Shown piece after piece: positions 8,151-16,972 of a DNA stretch of 64,000 bases. The translations under genes were made by a program, and so were the position numbers. The stretch is from CAVPDA01 sp963702495 (lineage in GTDB: Bacteria > Pseudomonadota > Gammaproteobacteria > Burkholderiales > Rhodocyclaceae): positions 14,617-78,616 of the forward strand of contig CAVPDA010000017.1 in assembly GCA_963702495.1 (NCBI GenBank). Direction: 5' to 3'. Below the pieces are notes generated by a model. The model was not told the DNA's origin. It saw only the letters and a list, made by a program, of their open reading frames with translations, and did not search any database. How positions within the stretch are numbered: position 1 is the first letter of the stretch; each line of letters starts with the position of its first letter.

Positions 8151-8547
8151 ATGAGCACGCCCGACATCCGCGGCGGGCTCGACCTGAAGCAGTTCGAGAG
8201 CGAGGATCACGCCGTTTTCGGCACCGATGGTTCGCGCCATCTGACCAGCGATCAGGAACGCGCGGCAGGGCATCGGGCGGCGCGTGGCGCTCACCATGCC
8301 GAACTTTCTCGGCGCGGCGTTCGTGATCGAGCGGACGGACCTGCTGATGACGATTCCGCGGCGACTGGCGGAACTGATGCGCCACGGCGGCGAGTTCGGC
8401 GTCTTCCCGCTGCCGTTTCCCATCCTGAAATACGCCGTGAAGCAGCATTGGCACCAGCGCTACCATCATGACCCCGGCAACCGCCGGCTGCGCGGACCGA
8501 TCTCGAAATTGGTGGCGGAGGCAATCGGAACGCCGCCAGCGACCTGA
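8151..8547 (+). pseudogene. LysR-family regulator remnant
   Basis: The last 87 residues (start VALTMPNFLGAAFVIERTDL, then MTIPRRLAELM and KQHWHQRYHHDPGNRRLRG) are the C-terminus of a LysR regulator of the NahR/NodD type. The N-terminal helix-turn-helix and most of the effector domain are lost. A preceding frame from 8151 (MSTPDIRGGLDLKQFE) joins only through a frameshift near 8275 and may be the mangled N-terminus. It lies divergent to the dioxygenase pseudogene, where a pathway regulator would be expected. Confidence 0.6.
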
Positions 8548-8986
8548 GCGACGCCTTACGGCGCCGCTGAATGGGTCCGCTGCTTCAATTGACGAGCGGC
8601 AGCGAAGGGGAAGCAGGCGCCGGCCACCAAATCGCGGACCATGACCAGTCGCTGCAGGCCCGTCGGCCTTGCGGTGACCGCGAGTCCCCCGTTCGACTCT
8701 CCCGCCGGGTGCGCATGACGATGGGGTGTGCCGGACGACAGGTTCGCGCAACGGGCAGGCCGCGACGAGCAGGAATCGGACGTTCTCAGCGCGGGACTGA
8801 ACTTGGATCGGGCCTCCCCGGCGAGAAGGTGCGAGATTCACGGGATCACAGCGGCGTGCAGTGATATCTTCCGCGCCGCGGGCGCCGCGTTCGTGCGCCT
8901 CACGCCGGTACCGGGCTCCCCTTGGAAACGCCAAGCCGCTCCGGCCCCGCGCTCCGGATCGTGGCTGCGGCGGGGGCGTAGCGCCG
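8548..8986. other. No gene seen
   Basis: About 440 bases between the regulator remnant and the cytochrome gene. Open frames are short and show no conserved features on either strand. It probably contains more debris of the gentisate locus. Confidence 0.4.
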
Positions 8987-9424
8987 CTATTTCACCTGCA
9001 GGCGATTGATGTACTCCACCAGCGCCATGATGCGGTTGCGCACGTAGACCTCGGGGTCGGTGGGGACATCCATGCCGCCCGCCGCCGCGGCGTCGCGCGC
9101 CTGCACCAGGTAGTCCGCACCCCATACCGGCATGTTGCGCGGGCCATGGCCCTGGACCTCTCCCCTGCCGTCTATGATCTCGTACAGACGCGACACCGGG
9201 AACACGCCGCTATTCCTCTTGGCCAGGGTCGCCAGGCTTGGCACTTTGACATTGAGGTAGCGCGTATAAGGCCCGTCCCCCCCTCCCTTCGGCCCATGGC
9301 AGCCGGCGCAGTTGAAGTCATACTCCCGCTTGCCGAAGTCCGTCTTCGCCTGAGCGAAGACCAGGCCCGAAGCGATGGTCGCTGCGATGCCGAGCACAAC
9401 AGCGCGGAGCAGGGAACGTTTCAT
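8987..9424 (-). CDS. Monoheme c-type cytochrome, periplasmic
   Basis: A 145-residue protein with a signal peptide (MKRSLLRAVVLGIAATIASG, cleavage after FAQA). A single CAGCH heme-attachment motif lies near residue 40, and NMPVWG supplies a likely methionine ligand. It is a class I electron carrier, probably feeding electrons from sulfur oxidation to a terminal oxidase or reductase. The start at 9424 is supported by AAGGA 8 bases upstream. It is transcribed away from the dioxygenase debris, behind a tiny CXXCH-containing frame. Confidence 0.8.
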   Translation of the reverse strand: MKRSLLRAVVLGIAATIASGLVFAQAKTDFGKREYDFNCAGCHGPKGGGDGPYTRYLNVKVPSLATLAKRNSGVFPVSRLYEIIDGRGEVQGHGPRNMPVWGADYLVQARDAAAAGGMDVPTDPEVYVRNRIMALVEYINRLQVK

Positions 9425-9444
9425 GGTTGTGTTTCCTTCAGAGG

Positions 9445-9639
9445 TCATGGCAACGCCGCGGTCATCGGCATGCGGAGAACGAGGCTGCGCTTGCCCTCCG
9501 GTGCGGCGGTTGGAATTCGTATTGTCAGTTCCTGCACGCCTTCCGCCTTGACCGACATCAATCCGGGCGACCGGTGCGGCATCGCGCGATGGCACAGAAA
9601 GCACGATGAGAGATGCGATCCGAAGTCCGTATTTGTCAC
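9445..9639 (-). CDS. Small ORF with CXXCH motif
   Basis: A 64-residue frame with a GTG start contains CFLCH, a potential heme-c site, followed by a protein-like tail (SVKAEGVQELTIRIPTAAPE). It ends 20 bases before the cytochrome gene start, as in an operon. There is no signal peptide and no good ribosome-binding site. It may be the C-terminal piece of a lost cytochrome gene or a chance frame. Confidence 0.3.
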   Translation of the reverse strand: MTNTDFGSHLSSCFLCHRAMPHRSPGLMSVKAEGVQELTIRIPTAAPEGKRSLVLRMPMTAALP

Positions 9640-9726
9640 AGTCGTTTGCCCGCGATTTGGCTATCATCCGTGTGGAAGCGGGCAGTCGTAGCATCAACAA
9701 CCCCCCAATGCAGCATCACGTGACCC

Positions 9727-10227
9727 ATGAAAAGAGTACTACTCGTCGATTACGAAAGTGCCGATCGCGAAGCCGGCAAGGTGAGTTTGACCGAGCTCGG
9801 CTGCATCGTGACCAGCTTCAGCGGGAACTTCGAGTCGCGCATGTCGGCCTATGGCCACAAGGAAGCCGGCAAGCCGTTCGACGCCGCCCTCGTCAATCTG
9901 TTTGCGTTTCGCGATCCCGCTTCGGGTCCGGCCTACGAGGAAGACCGGAGCGACAAGCCCGTCCCCACCGGGTTCGAGCTCGCGCTGCGCTTGAACGATT
10001 ACGGGATCGAGAGGGTCGCAGTCGCCGGAGCCGAGCGGGTATTGGATCGCGAGTTCCACACCGTTCTCGAACTGCAGAACTCCCGCCCCGTCCGACGCAA
10101 CGGCGGTGTCATCCTCTGCCTCTATGGCAAGGCCATGGTGCCCTGCAATGGCGACGTCAAGGATTGGGGGCGCATCTATCAGATGCTGATGGACGTCGAT
10201 CCCAATCCGACCGCCGCCAGCGCCTGA
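9727..10227 (+). CDS. Hypothetical receiver-like protein (166 aa)
   Basis: Begins MKRVLLVDYESADREAGKVS, which resembles the first strand of a response-regulator receiver (usual VDD is VDY here). The middle and end (FELALRLNDYGIERVAVAGA, NGDVKDWGRIYQMLMDVDPN) match no family I know, and a canonical phospho-acceptor aspartate with downstream Thr/Lys is not evident. Possibly a degenerate receiver or a small Rossmann-like cytosolic protein. It converges on cbbO, with a shared hairpin between the two. Real coding seems likely; the function is unknown. Confidence 0.6.
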   Translation: MKRVLLVDYESADREAGKVSLTELGCIVTSFSGNFESRMSAYGHKEAGKPFDAALVNLFAFRDPASGPAYEEDRSDKPVPTGFELALRLNDYGIERVAVAGAERVLDREFHTVLELQNSRPVRRNGGVILCLYGKAMVPCNGDVKDWGRIYQMLMDVDPNPTAASA

Positions 10228-10253
10228 ACCGCGCCCGGCTGATCCGGCGGGGC

Positions 10254-10269
10254 GGCCCCGAAAGGGGCC
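10254..10269. terminator. Hairpin between convergent genes
   Basis: GGCCCC-GAAA-GGGGCC, a stable GNRA-type hairpin in the 47-base gap between the convergent genes ending at 10227 and 10275. It has no clear T tract, so termination in either direction is only plausible. Confidence 0.35.
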
Positions 10270-10274
10270 CTCTG

Positions 10275-12425
10275 TCAGCGAGTCGTGAGCCGGCGATAGA
10301 TGTCCGCTACCTTGTAGGGCAGCCGCCCGACGTCGTCCACCACCGTGTAGTGAGCCGCGCCGTAGAGGTGGGGCAGGTAGTCGCGCGCTTCCTTGTCGAT
10401 GGTGATGCAGAACGGATGGATGCCGCCGCGCTGCGCTTCCTGCAGGGCCTTGCGCGTGTCCTCGATGCCGTACTTGCCGCGATAGCCGTCGTGGTAATCG
10501 TCCGGCTTGCCGTCGGAAAGCGTGATCAGCAGCTTGGTGCGCGCCTCCACCTCGTCCAGCAGCTTCGTCAAGTGGCGAATGGCGAAGCCCATGCGCGTGT
10601 AATCCTGGGGGCGGATGCCGCTGATGCGCGCCTTGACCTCGTCGCCGTAGGCCTCGTCGATGCGCTTGATGCGATACAGTTCGCAGCGCTTGCGCGTCAT
10701 GCCGGAAAAACCGTAGATGGCGTAGCGGTCGCCGAGCGTCTCCAGCGCCTCGCACAGCAGCACCAGGGACTCGCGCTCGGCATCGTTGATCCAGCCCTTG
10801 GTGGAGCCGCTCATATCCACCATGAATACCACGGCGATATTGCGCTCCGTGCGGTGCAGGCGGGTGAACAGGCGGTCGCTCATCTCCCTGCCGCTGCGCA
10901 CGTCGGCGAGCGCTTCCACCAGCGCGTCGAAGTCCACGTTGTCGCCGTGGATCTGGCGCTTGAGCACGCGATCCTCGTCGCGCATGGCCTCGAAGGTGCG
11001 GCGCAGGTGACGCACCAGACCGCCGTATTTCTGCAGCACCCCGGCCACGAAATCGTCGCGCACCGGCGGCACGTCCTTCTCGCGCATCACGCACCAGTTC
11101 TTGCGGTAGTGCTGGCGGCCGAAGTCCCATTCCGGGTACAGGCTGGCGCCCTCCTCGTGATAGACACCCTGCCACACCGAGTCCGGGTCGGGCGTCTTCT
11201 CCTCGTATAGCGCGGGGTCGTACTCGCCGTCGCCGGCGGGCACCAGGTATTCCGGCGGGATTTCGCCGAAGTCGAGACGGATCGAGGTGAGCAACTGGCG
11301 CACGCCCTCGGGCGGCGCGATGGGCACGTCGTCCAGAATGATTTCGAAGCGGTCCACGCCCGTCTGGTCCGTTTCGCTGCGGCTCACGGCGAAGGTCGGC
11401 GGCGACTGCGGCGCCGGCTGCGCGTTCCCCTCGGCTGCCTTGTCTTCCTTCTGCTGCGCCTGTTCCTCTGCCAGCTGCGCGAGCTTCACGCGCAGCAGGA
11501 TCTTCTCCTTGGTCACCCGCGCCACCATGCAATCGGCAGCCGCCTTGAGCCGCAGTTCGCCCTGGTAGCCGACCGGATCCGGCAGCGGACCGGCATAGAC
11601 CTGCTGCAGCAGGCGCAGGCTGTCCTCGACCGTAGCATCGGGCCGCGCCAGCGTCTGCGCGTGCGCCTGCCAGTTCGACGGCAGGTTAACTCCGCCCGAT
11701 GCGGCGCGCAGACGCCGCATCTCCCGTCCCAGGCCCGGCAGCTCGCGGCCGATGCAGGCCTCCAGACGCAGCGTCTCCAGCGCATGGAACTGCCGCAGCG
11801 CGCGCTGCGGTTCGGCATAGGCGCCGAGGATGCCCATGAGATCGGCGCGGAAGGTGCCGAAACGGGTCTGCGCCCACAGCACCGTGACGATGGCCTTGCA
11901 CAGCGCGAAGTTGTCCTGCGCCGTTTCCATCTGCGCGACGACCGCCGGCAGGTACAGCGTCTCGGTGTCGGTATAGGCGCTGTCGGCCTGCTCCATCCGC
12001 AGGCGCCGGCCCGAAAGGCCGCGAACGAAGGTGAGCAGGATGCCGCTGACGTCGTCGAAAAGGGCGCCGGCGGCGTGCTCGTGGCGGAACTGGACGAAGT
12101 TCTCCACCTGATCCACCACTTGGATGGCCGCGCGCAGACCGACGCGGTCGTAGGCGTCCATCGCGTGCAGCGCCCAGGCCTCGATCACGCGCCGGTCCAT
12201 GCGCGCCAGCAAGCCCGGCGCCATCTGCGCGAAGCGATAGGCGATCTCGATGCTGATGGTGGTGATGCGCTTCGACCAGGTCAGGACGAAGTCCTGCTCC
12301 TGCCGCGGCAGGGCGGCAATGGCCGCGGCGAGGGGAGGAATCCGGCGGAAGGTAAACTCGATCTCGAACCACTCGTCGAGGAGCCGTTCGATCTCGGGCG
12401 CGGTGAGCGGCGCTAGCTCGGCCAT
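10275..12425 (-). CDS. cbbO: RubisCO activation protein CbbO (VWA domain)
   Basis: A 716-residue protein with a C-terminal von Willebrand factor A domain; its metal-ion site DMSGS is at residues 537-541. With the AAA+ partner CbbQ it forms the CbbQO activase, which removes inhibitory sugar phosphates from RubisCO. CbbO is the adaptor that contacts RubisCO through the VWA domain. The N-terminal half is helical, with a charged low-complexity linker at about 320-345. The start ATG at 12425 overlaps the cbbQ stop codon (TGATG), so the two are translationally coupled. NorD is the close homolog, but pairing with this CbbQ favours CbbO. Confidence 0.85.
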   Translation of the reverse strand: MAELAPLTAPEIERLLDEWFEIEFTFRRIPPLAAAIAALPRQEQDFVLTWSKRITTISIEIAYRFAQMAPGLLARMDRRVIEAWALHAMDAYDRVGLRAAIQVVDQVENFVQFRHEHAAGALFDDVSGILLTFVRGLSGRRLRMEQADSAYTDTETLYLPAVVAQMETAQDNFALCKAIVTVLWAQTRFGTFRADLMGILGAYAEPQRALRQFHALETLRLEACIGRELPGLGREMRRLRAASGGVNLPSNWQAHAQTLARPDATVEDSLRLLQQVYAGPLPDPVGYQGELRLKAAADCMVARVTKEKILLRVKLAQLAEEQAQQKEDKAAEGNAQPAPQSPPTFAVSRSETDQTGVDRFEIILDDVPIAPPEGVRQLLTSIRLDFGEIPPEYLVPAGDGEYDPALYEEKTPDPDSVWQGVYHEEGASLYPEWDFGRQHYRKNWCVMREKDVPPVRDDFVAGVLQKYGGLVRHLRRTFEAMRDEDRVLKRQIHGDNVDFDALVEALADVRSGREMSDRLFTRLHRTERNIAVVFMVDMSGSTKGWINDAERESLVLLCEALETLGDRYAIYGFSGMTRKRCELYRIKRIDEAYGDEVKARISGIRPQDYTRMGFAIRHLTKLLDEVEARTKLLITLSDGKPDDYHDGYRGKYGIEDTRKALQEAQRGGIHPFCITIDKEARDYLPHLYGAAHYTVVDDVGRLPYKVADIYRRLTTR

Positions 12426-13267
12426 CAGAACAGCGAAGAGGACAGTTCCTGAATCGCGGCCAGGGTTTCCGGTTCGTCGGTGATGGCCTGCGCGATGGCG
12501 CTCTGGCAGGCCAGGACCGGATCGACGCCGGCGGCGATGAGCTTGCCCGCGTGCACCAGCAGGCGCGTGCTGGCCCCTTCGTCCAGACCGCTGCCCTTCA
12601 GGTTGCGCGTCATGTGGGCGAACTTGACCAGCGTATCCGCGACGCGACGATCGACGCCGGACTCGTTGGCGACGATGCGCGCCTCCAGATCCGCCGCCGG
12701 GTAGTCGAATTCCAGGGCCACGAAACGCTGCCGCGTGCTCTGCTTCAGTTCCTTGAGCACGCTCTGGTAGCCGGGATTGTAGGAGATGACGAGCATGAAT
12801 TCGTCCGGCGCGCGCACCAGTTCGCCGCGCTTCTCGATCGGCAGGATGCGGCGCGAATCCGCCAGAGGGTGGATGACGACCATGGTGTCCTTGCGCGCCT
12901 CGACGATCTCGTCCAGATAACAGATGGCGCCGGCGCGCACCGCGGCGGCCAGCGGTCCGTCCATCCACACCGTCTGCTCGGATACGATGAGATAGCGTCC
13001 GACCAGGTCGGAGGCGGTCAGGTCGTCGTGGCAGGCCACCGTCACCAGCGGCCGTTTCAGCCGCCAGGCCATGTGCTCGACGAAGCGCGTCTTGCCGCAG
13101 CCGGTCGGGCCTTTCAGCAGCACCGGCAGGCGATTTCGGTAGGCCGCGTCGAACAGCAAGTCCTCGTTGCCGACGGGCTGGTAATAGGGCTCGTGCTCGA
13201 CGTGGTCGAGTTGGGGAGCGAGGGTTTGAACGTCGATAGATTTCATGCTGGAAGCCGACAGTGACAT
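12425..13267 (-). CDS. cbbQ: RubisCO activase AAA+ subunit CbbQ
   Basis: A 280-residue MoxR-family AAA+ ATPase. Walker A GPTGCGKT is at residues 53-60; Walker B ICYLDEI and a CbbQ_C domain follow. It forms the hexameric motor of the CbbQO activase. N-terminal EPYYQPVGNE is typical of CbbQ/NorQ. The neighbour is cbbO, overlapping by one base. No rbcL or cbbM lies in the window, so the RubisCO target must be elsewhere. Start uncertain: ATG at 13267 or 13246, neither with a clear ribosome-binding site. Confidence 0.85.
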   Translation of the reverse strand: MSLSASSMKSIDVQTLAPQLDHVEHEPYYQPVGNEDLLFDAAYRNRLPVLLKGPTGCGKTRFVEHMAWRLKRPLVTVACHDDLTASDLVGRYLIVSEQTVWMDGPLAAAVRAGAICYLDEIVEARKDTMVVIHPLADSRRILPIEKRGELVRAPDEFMLVISYNPGYQSVLKELKQSTRQRFVALEFDYPAADLEARIVANESGVDRRVADTLVKFAHMTRNLKGSGLDEGASTRLLVHAGKLIAAGVDPVLACQSAIAQAITDEPETLAAIQELSSSLF

Positions 13268-13318
13268 GGGGCGGGCTTTGCCCGCCAGGCGATGACCGGC
13301 GGGCGCGGCCCGCCCTAC
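13268..13318. repeat. REP-like palindrome pair
   Basis: GGGCGGGC-TTT-GCCCGCC, a 13-base spacer, then GGCGGGC-GCG-GCCCGCC and CTAC. The pair fills the whole gap between cbbQ and the upstream cysteine-cluster gene. It is of the same type as at 237, 2480 and 40552. Confidence 0.55.
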
Positions 13319-13319
13319 G

Positions 13320-14219
13320 TCAATCGGAGCCGTCGTACATGCCGTCTTCGTCGCGCATCAGCCGCTCGGCGGCTTCGCGCTCGAGCTGGCGCTGGCGCTC
13401 TCTTACGCGCTCGCGACGCTGCTCGGCGGACTCCTTGCGCACCGGGATGCTGTCCTCGCCGAACAGCACCTGGCGCAGGAAGCGGAATCCGAACAGCATC
13501 ATCTGCTCGTCGTCGCCGTGGATCTTCTGCTTTTCTTCTTCGCTCAGTTCGAACAGGTCGTTGAACGCGTCGCTCTTGACGAACTCGGCGAAGCGATCGA
13601 CGTCGTAGCAGGCCATGAAGAAGAGCTGCAGGCTGCGCTTGGACGGCGCGCCCACGGTGGGGCCGGAGGATTTCTTTTTCAGCACTAACTGGCGCCAGCC
13701 GCGGCCGAGCTCATCGTACACGTCGAGCCCCTGCTCCTTGCGGTAGGCTGCAACGGTGAGGCTGCGCGGTTCGTTGTGTCCGAGGCAGTGATCCTCCTTC
13801 ACCAGCGCATAGGATTCGCTGTCGGTCGATTCGCCCTGCTTGCGCATCGACAGCAGCGCGACCGGATAGTAGCGGCATGCGGTGGGGCGGTCCTCGTAAA
13901 CGCTGCACCCCTCCTCGCGCATGAACTGGCAGGCGGTTCCTTCCTCCACCGGCTTCAACTTGACGCCGGCGATGCCGTCCTTCTCCATCTCGTAGGGAAC
14001 GGTGTACAGCGCGAGGAACTCGGTCGACGTGATTCCCAGGCGTTTCTTCAGGCGCAGGATGTCGTAGGGCGTGAGCGAGATATCGATGTTGCTGCAACAC
14101 TTGTTCCAGCACTCGATGCCCTTGCGGCAGCGGAACTGAATGACCTTGTCGCCATCCATCATCTGCGGCGCGACCGGGCTCGTGGGAAACGGAATGTCGT
14201 TCGGGTCGGGTTGATTCAT
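13320..14219 (-). CDS. YkgJ-family cysteine cluster protein
   Basis: A 299-residue cytoplasmic protein with the CxxxCCxxxxxxL type metal cluster (GIECWNKCCSNIDISLTPYD) and further cysteines (TACQFM, GCSVYEDRPTACRYYP), as in the YkgJ/UPF0153 family, which is thought to bind zinc or an Fe-S cluster. The C-terminal 70 residues are a highly charged helix. Start ATG 14219 with GAGGT upstream. It lies upstream of cbbQO on the same strand, separated by the palindrome pair; a role in RubisCO maturation or redox sensing is only a guess. Confidence 0.75.
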   Translation of the reverse strand: MNQPDPNDIPFPTSPVAPQMMDGDKVIQFRCRKGIECWNKCCSNIDISLTPYDILRLKKRLGITSTEFLALYTVPYEMEKDGIAGVKLKPVEEGTACQFMREEGCSVYEDRPTACRYYPVALLSMRKQGESTDSESYALVKEDHCLGHNEPRSLTVAAYRKEQGLDVYDELGRGWRQLVLKKKSSGPTVGAPSKRSLQLFFMACYDVDRFAEFVKSDAFNDLFELSEEEKQKIHGDDEQMMLFGFRFLRQVLFGEDSIPVRKESAEQRRERVRERQRQLEREAAERLMRDEDGMYDGSD

Positions 14220-14317
14220 GGGCGATACCTCGGTCGATGCCCGCCGCCGCGGCGGGACTGCACGTTTGCGAAGGGTACACGCTCGGTGACCCCTTTGGAA
14301 ACGAGGGAATAGAGAAG

Positions 14318-14359
14318 ACCAAAACAGACCGGGCGCCCCCAATTGCCTGGGGCGCCCGG
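14318..14359 (-). terminator. Rho-independent terminator of sat-aprBA
   Basis: On the minus strand an 11-bp stem (CCGGGCGCCCC / GGGGCGCCCGG, loop about 9) is followed by TCTGTTTTGGTC. It lies 26 bases beyond the aprA stop codon and closes the sat-aprB-aprA unit. Confidence 0.75.
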
Positions 14360-14384
14360 ACGGCACTACCTCAATGCGGGCGAC

Positions 14385-16397
14385 TTAGTGGGCAGCCGCC
14401 TTGAACAGCTTCGACTTGTCCACCAGATCGACGTGCTTGCGCTTGAAGCAGGTCCATTGCTTGGAGTTCTTGTCGTACACCGAGTTCACGAAGCACTTCC
14501 AGTTCTTCTCATCGACAAAGTTCTTGTCCATCCGGTAGTAGAAGCCGGGGTAACGGCTCTCTTCGCGGAACTGGATGTGTTTCATGTGGGCTTCGGCGGT
14601 GAGGACGCGATGGTAGTTTTCCCAGGCGCGCAGCAGCTCGTGCAGATCCTTGGCGCGCATCTTCACGGCGTCTTCCTTCAGCATCTCGAGCTTCTCTTCC
14701 GCCACCTTGAGCATGTGCTCGTTGGTGGTGTAGTAGGTCGCGACACCGGCCACGTACTCGTCCATGATCTTCTGCAGACGGAACTGCAGCATCTTGGGGG
14801 TGATGTAGTGGGGGTTGACGTCGATCGCCGTGGTGTAGTCCTTGTGCTCGAGGAAGGTACGCACCGGCTTGTAGATCTCCTCGGCCAGGACCGCGGGATC
14901 GGTGTCGAGCTCGGGTTTCCAGTCCTTGTTGTCGAGGGCGTACTTGACCATCGATTTGGCGCACATGCGGCCTTCGGCGTGGGAGCCGGAGGAGAACTTG
15001 TGGCCGGACGCGCCCACGCCGTCGCCGGCGGTGAACAGGCCCTTGACCGTGGTCATGGAGCGGTAGCCCCAGTTCCAGCCCTTCGGCAGATGCGCCGGGA
15101 CTTCATACTCTTCGGTGGTCGGCGCGCCCAGGTCCTCGGGACCGGACACCCAGATGCCGCAGCAGCCGGAGTGCGAACCGAGCAGGTACGGCTCGGTCGG
15201 CATCAGCTCGGAGTTCTTCTTCTCCGGCTCGACGTTCTCGCCGACCCAGATGCCGCACTGGCCGATGCACATGTCGAGGAAGTCTTCCCAGGCCTCCGCT
15301 TCCAGGTGCTTCACTTCCCGCGGTGTCAGGGTTTCGCGCAGTTTGGCCAGCGCGGTCACCGTGTCCATGTAGATCGGGCCGCGGCCTTCCTTCATCTCCT
15401 TGAGCATGAGGTGGTTGCGCAGGCAGGAGGCGGGAACGGCGGCCTGACCGTACGGAGGATAGTCGTTCAGCAGTTCCTTGTTCTTCACCATGTACACTTC
15501 GCCCACGGCGTTGGTGGCCTGCGCCTTGAACAGCAGGAACCAGGCACCGACCGGACCGTAGCCATCCTTGAAGCGGGCGGGCACGAAACGGTTTTCCATC
15601 ATCGTCAGCTCGGCGCCGGCTTCCGCAGCCATGGCGTAGGTCGAGCCGGCGTTCCACACCGGGTACCAGGCGCGGCCCGTGCCCTCACCCACCGAGCGGG
15701 GACGGAAGATGTTCACACAGCCGCCGGCGGCGAGCAGGATGGCCTTGGCCTTGAACACGTAGATGGTGTTGTCGCGGGTCGAGAAGCCGACCGCGCCGGC
15801 GATGCGCGACGGGTCGTTCTTGTCATTGACCAGCTTGACGATGAACACACGCTCCTGGATGCGATCCAGGCCCAGCGCCTTCTTGGCGGCTTCGGCGACG
15901 ATCCACTTGTAGGACTCGCCGTTGATCATGATCTGCCACTTGCCGGAACGTACCGGCTTGCCGCCGTCCTTCAGCGCCGGCAGGCCCTTGGAACCGTCGT
16001 GGCGCTCGCCGTTCTCGTCCGTCTTCCAGATCGGCAGGCCCCACTCTTCGAACAGGTGCACCGACTCATCGACGTGGCGGCCCAGGTCATAGGCCAGGTC
16101 ATCGCGGGTGATACCCATCAGGTCGTTGGAGACCATGCGGGCGTAGTCGGCCGGATCCTGCTCCGGGCCGATGTAGGTGTTGATGGCCGACAGGCCCTGC
16201 GCCACGGCGCCGGAGCGGTCCATGGCGGCCTTGTCCACCAGCTTGATCTTGAGGTCCGTGCCGGTCTCGGCCTTGACGGCCTCGGCCCAGCGCATGATTT
16301 CGAAGGCAGCGCCGCAGCATGCCATGCCGCCGCCGATCAGGAGGACGTCCACCTCTTCCTGAACAATCTCGGGATTGCCGAAAGTTCCTTGTGCCAT
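14385..16397 (-). CDS. aprA: Adenylylsulfate reductase, alpha subunit
   Basis: A 670-residue FAD-containing catalytic subunit of dissimilatory APS reductase. In sulfur oxidisers it runs in reverse, joining sulfite and AMP to form APS in the cytoplasm. The FAD-binding start reads DVLLIGGGMACCGAAFEIMR; the middle carries family segments (NIFRPRSVGEGTGRAWYPVW, FTAGDGVGASGHKFSSGSHA). Length is normal. The start is ATG 16397 after AAGGTG; an upstream GTG is also in frame. It is downstream of aprB (46-base gap) and sat. No aprM or qmo genes adjoin, so the membrane electron acceptor must lie elsewhere. Confidence 0.95.
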   Translation of the reverse strand: MAQGTFGNPEIVQEEVDVLLIGGGMACCGAAFEIMRWAEAVKAETGTDLKIKLVDKAAMDRSGAVAQGLSAINTYIGPEQDPADYARMVSNDLMGITRDDLAYDLGRHVDESVHLFEEWGLPIWKTDENGERHDGSKGLPALKDGGKPVRSGKWQIMINGESYKWIVAEAAKKALGLDRIQERVFIVKLVNDKNDPSRIAGAVGFSTRDNTIYVFKAKAILLAAGGCVNIFRPRSVGEGTGRAWYPVWNAGSTYAMAAEAGAELTMMENRFVPARFKDGYGPVGAWFLLFKAQATNAVGEVYMVKNKELLNDYPPYGQAAVPASCLRNHLMLKEMKEGRGPIYMDTVTALAKLRETLTPREVKHLEAEAWEDFLDMCIGQCGIWVGENVEPEKKNSELMPTEPYLLGSHSGCCGIWVSGPEDLGAPTTEEYEVPAHLPKGWNWGYRSMTTVKGLFTAGDGVGASGHKFSSGSHAEGRMCAKSMVKYALDNKDWKPELDTDPAVLAEEIYKPVRTFLEHKDYTTAIDVNPHYITPKMLQFRLQKIMDEYVAGVATYYTTNEHMLKVAEEKLEMLKEDAVKMRAKDLHELLRAWENYHRVLTAEAHMKHIQFREESRYPGFYYRMDKNFVDEKNWKCFVNSVYDKNSKQWTCFKRKHVDLVDKSKLFKAAAH

Positions 16398-16443
16398 TGA
16401 TGTCACCTTGAATCGTTAATAAATCGTTTCGTCAACCGGCCGC

Positions 16444-16914
16444 TCACTTGACGCGGATCAGTTCATCGGGCTTGCCAGCGCGGTATCCGCCTTCCGGATT
16501 GAAGAAACCGGGCTTGGTGATGTCGGCCAGTTTCGGCATCGGCTTGCCGCCGTACGGGTTGATCGAACCCTCGGACGTGGTGCGGATCGGGAACTTGAAG
16601 CGCTTGATGGTGCCGTTGCGGAACTTGATGGTCCACATGATCGAGTCGGAACCGCGCAGCGGCTGCACGGAACCACCCAGGGGGACGATGTCGGCGTAGT
16701 GACGGACCTCGATCGCCTGCTGCGGGCAGATCTTGACGCAGGAGTAGCACTCCCAGCACTGCTCCGGTTCCTGGTTGTACGCCTTCATGGCATGGCCCGT
16801 CTGCGAGCCATCCTTGTCGAGCATCATCAGATCGTGCGGGCAGATGTACATGCAAGCGGTCTTGTCCTGACCCTTGCAGCCATCACATTTGTCGGTACGT
16901 ACGAATGTTGGCAT
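16444..16914 (-). CDS. aprB: Adenylylsulfate reductase, beta subunit
   Basis: A 156-residue iron-sulfur subunit. Two 4Fe-4S binding cysteine sets are visible (DKCDGCKGQDKTACMYICPH and EQCWECYSCVKICPQQAIEV). It transfers electrons between the AprA flavin and a membrane partner. The C-terminal tail that wraps AprA is present (PKLADITKPGFFNPEGGYR). Start 16914 with GGAGG upstream. It sits between sat and aprA on one transcript. Confidence 0.95.
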   Translation of the reverse strand: MPTFVRTDKCDGCKGQDKTACMYICPHDLMMLDKDGSQTGHAMKAYNQEPEQCWECYSCVKICPQQAIEVRHYADIVPLGGSVQPLRGSDSIMWTIKFRNGTIKRFKFPIRTTSEGSINPYGGKPMPKLADITKPGFFNPEGGYRAGKPDELIRVK

Positions 16915-16972
16915 GGGGCTTCCTCCATCTCTAGAAAAAAGTCGGCGCGGATTGCGCCGGCGTGCAAAAAAA

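Noticed and set aside
10275..12968. 897-codon start for CbbO
   Set aside because: The first 180 codons overlap cbbQ out of frame; the ATG at 12425 overlapping the cbbQ stop gives the normal product.
14343..16400. 685-codon open frame on the plus strand
   Set aside because: Shadow of aprA; the histidine/valine/glycine-rich composition is typical of antisense frames.
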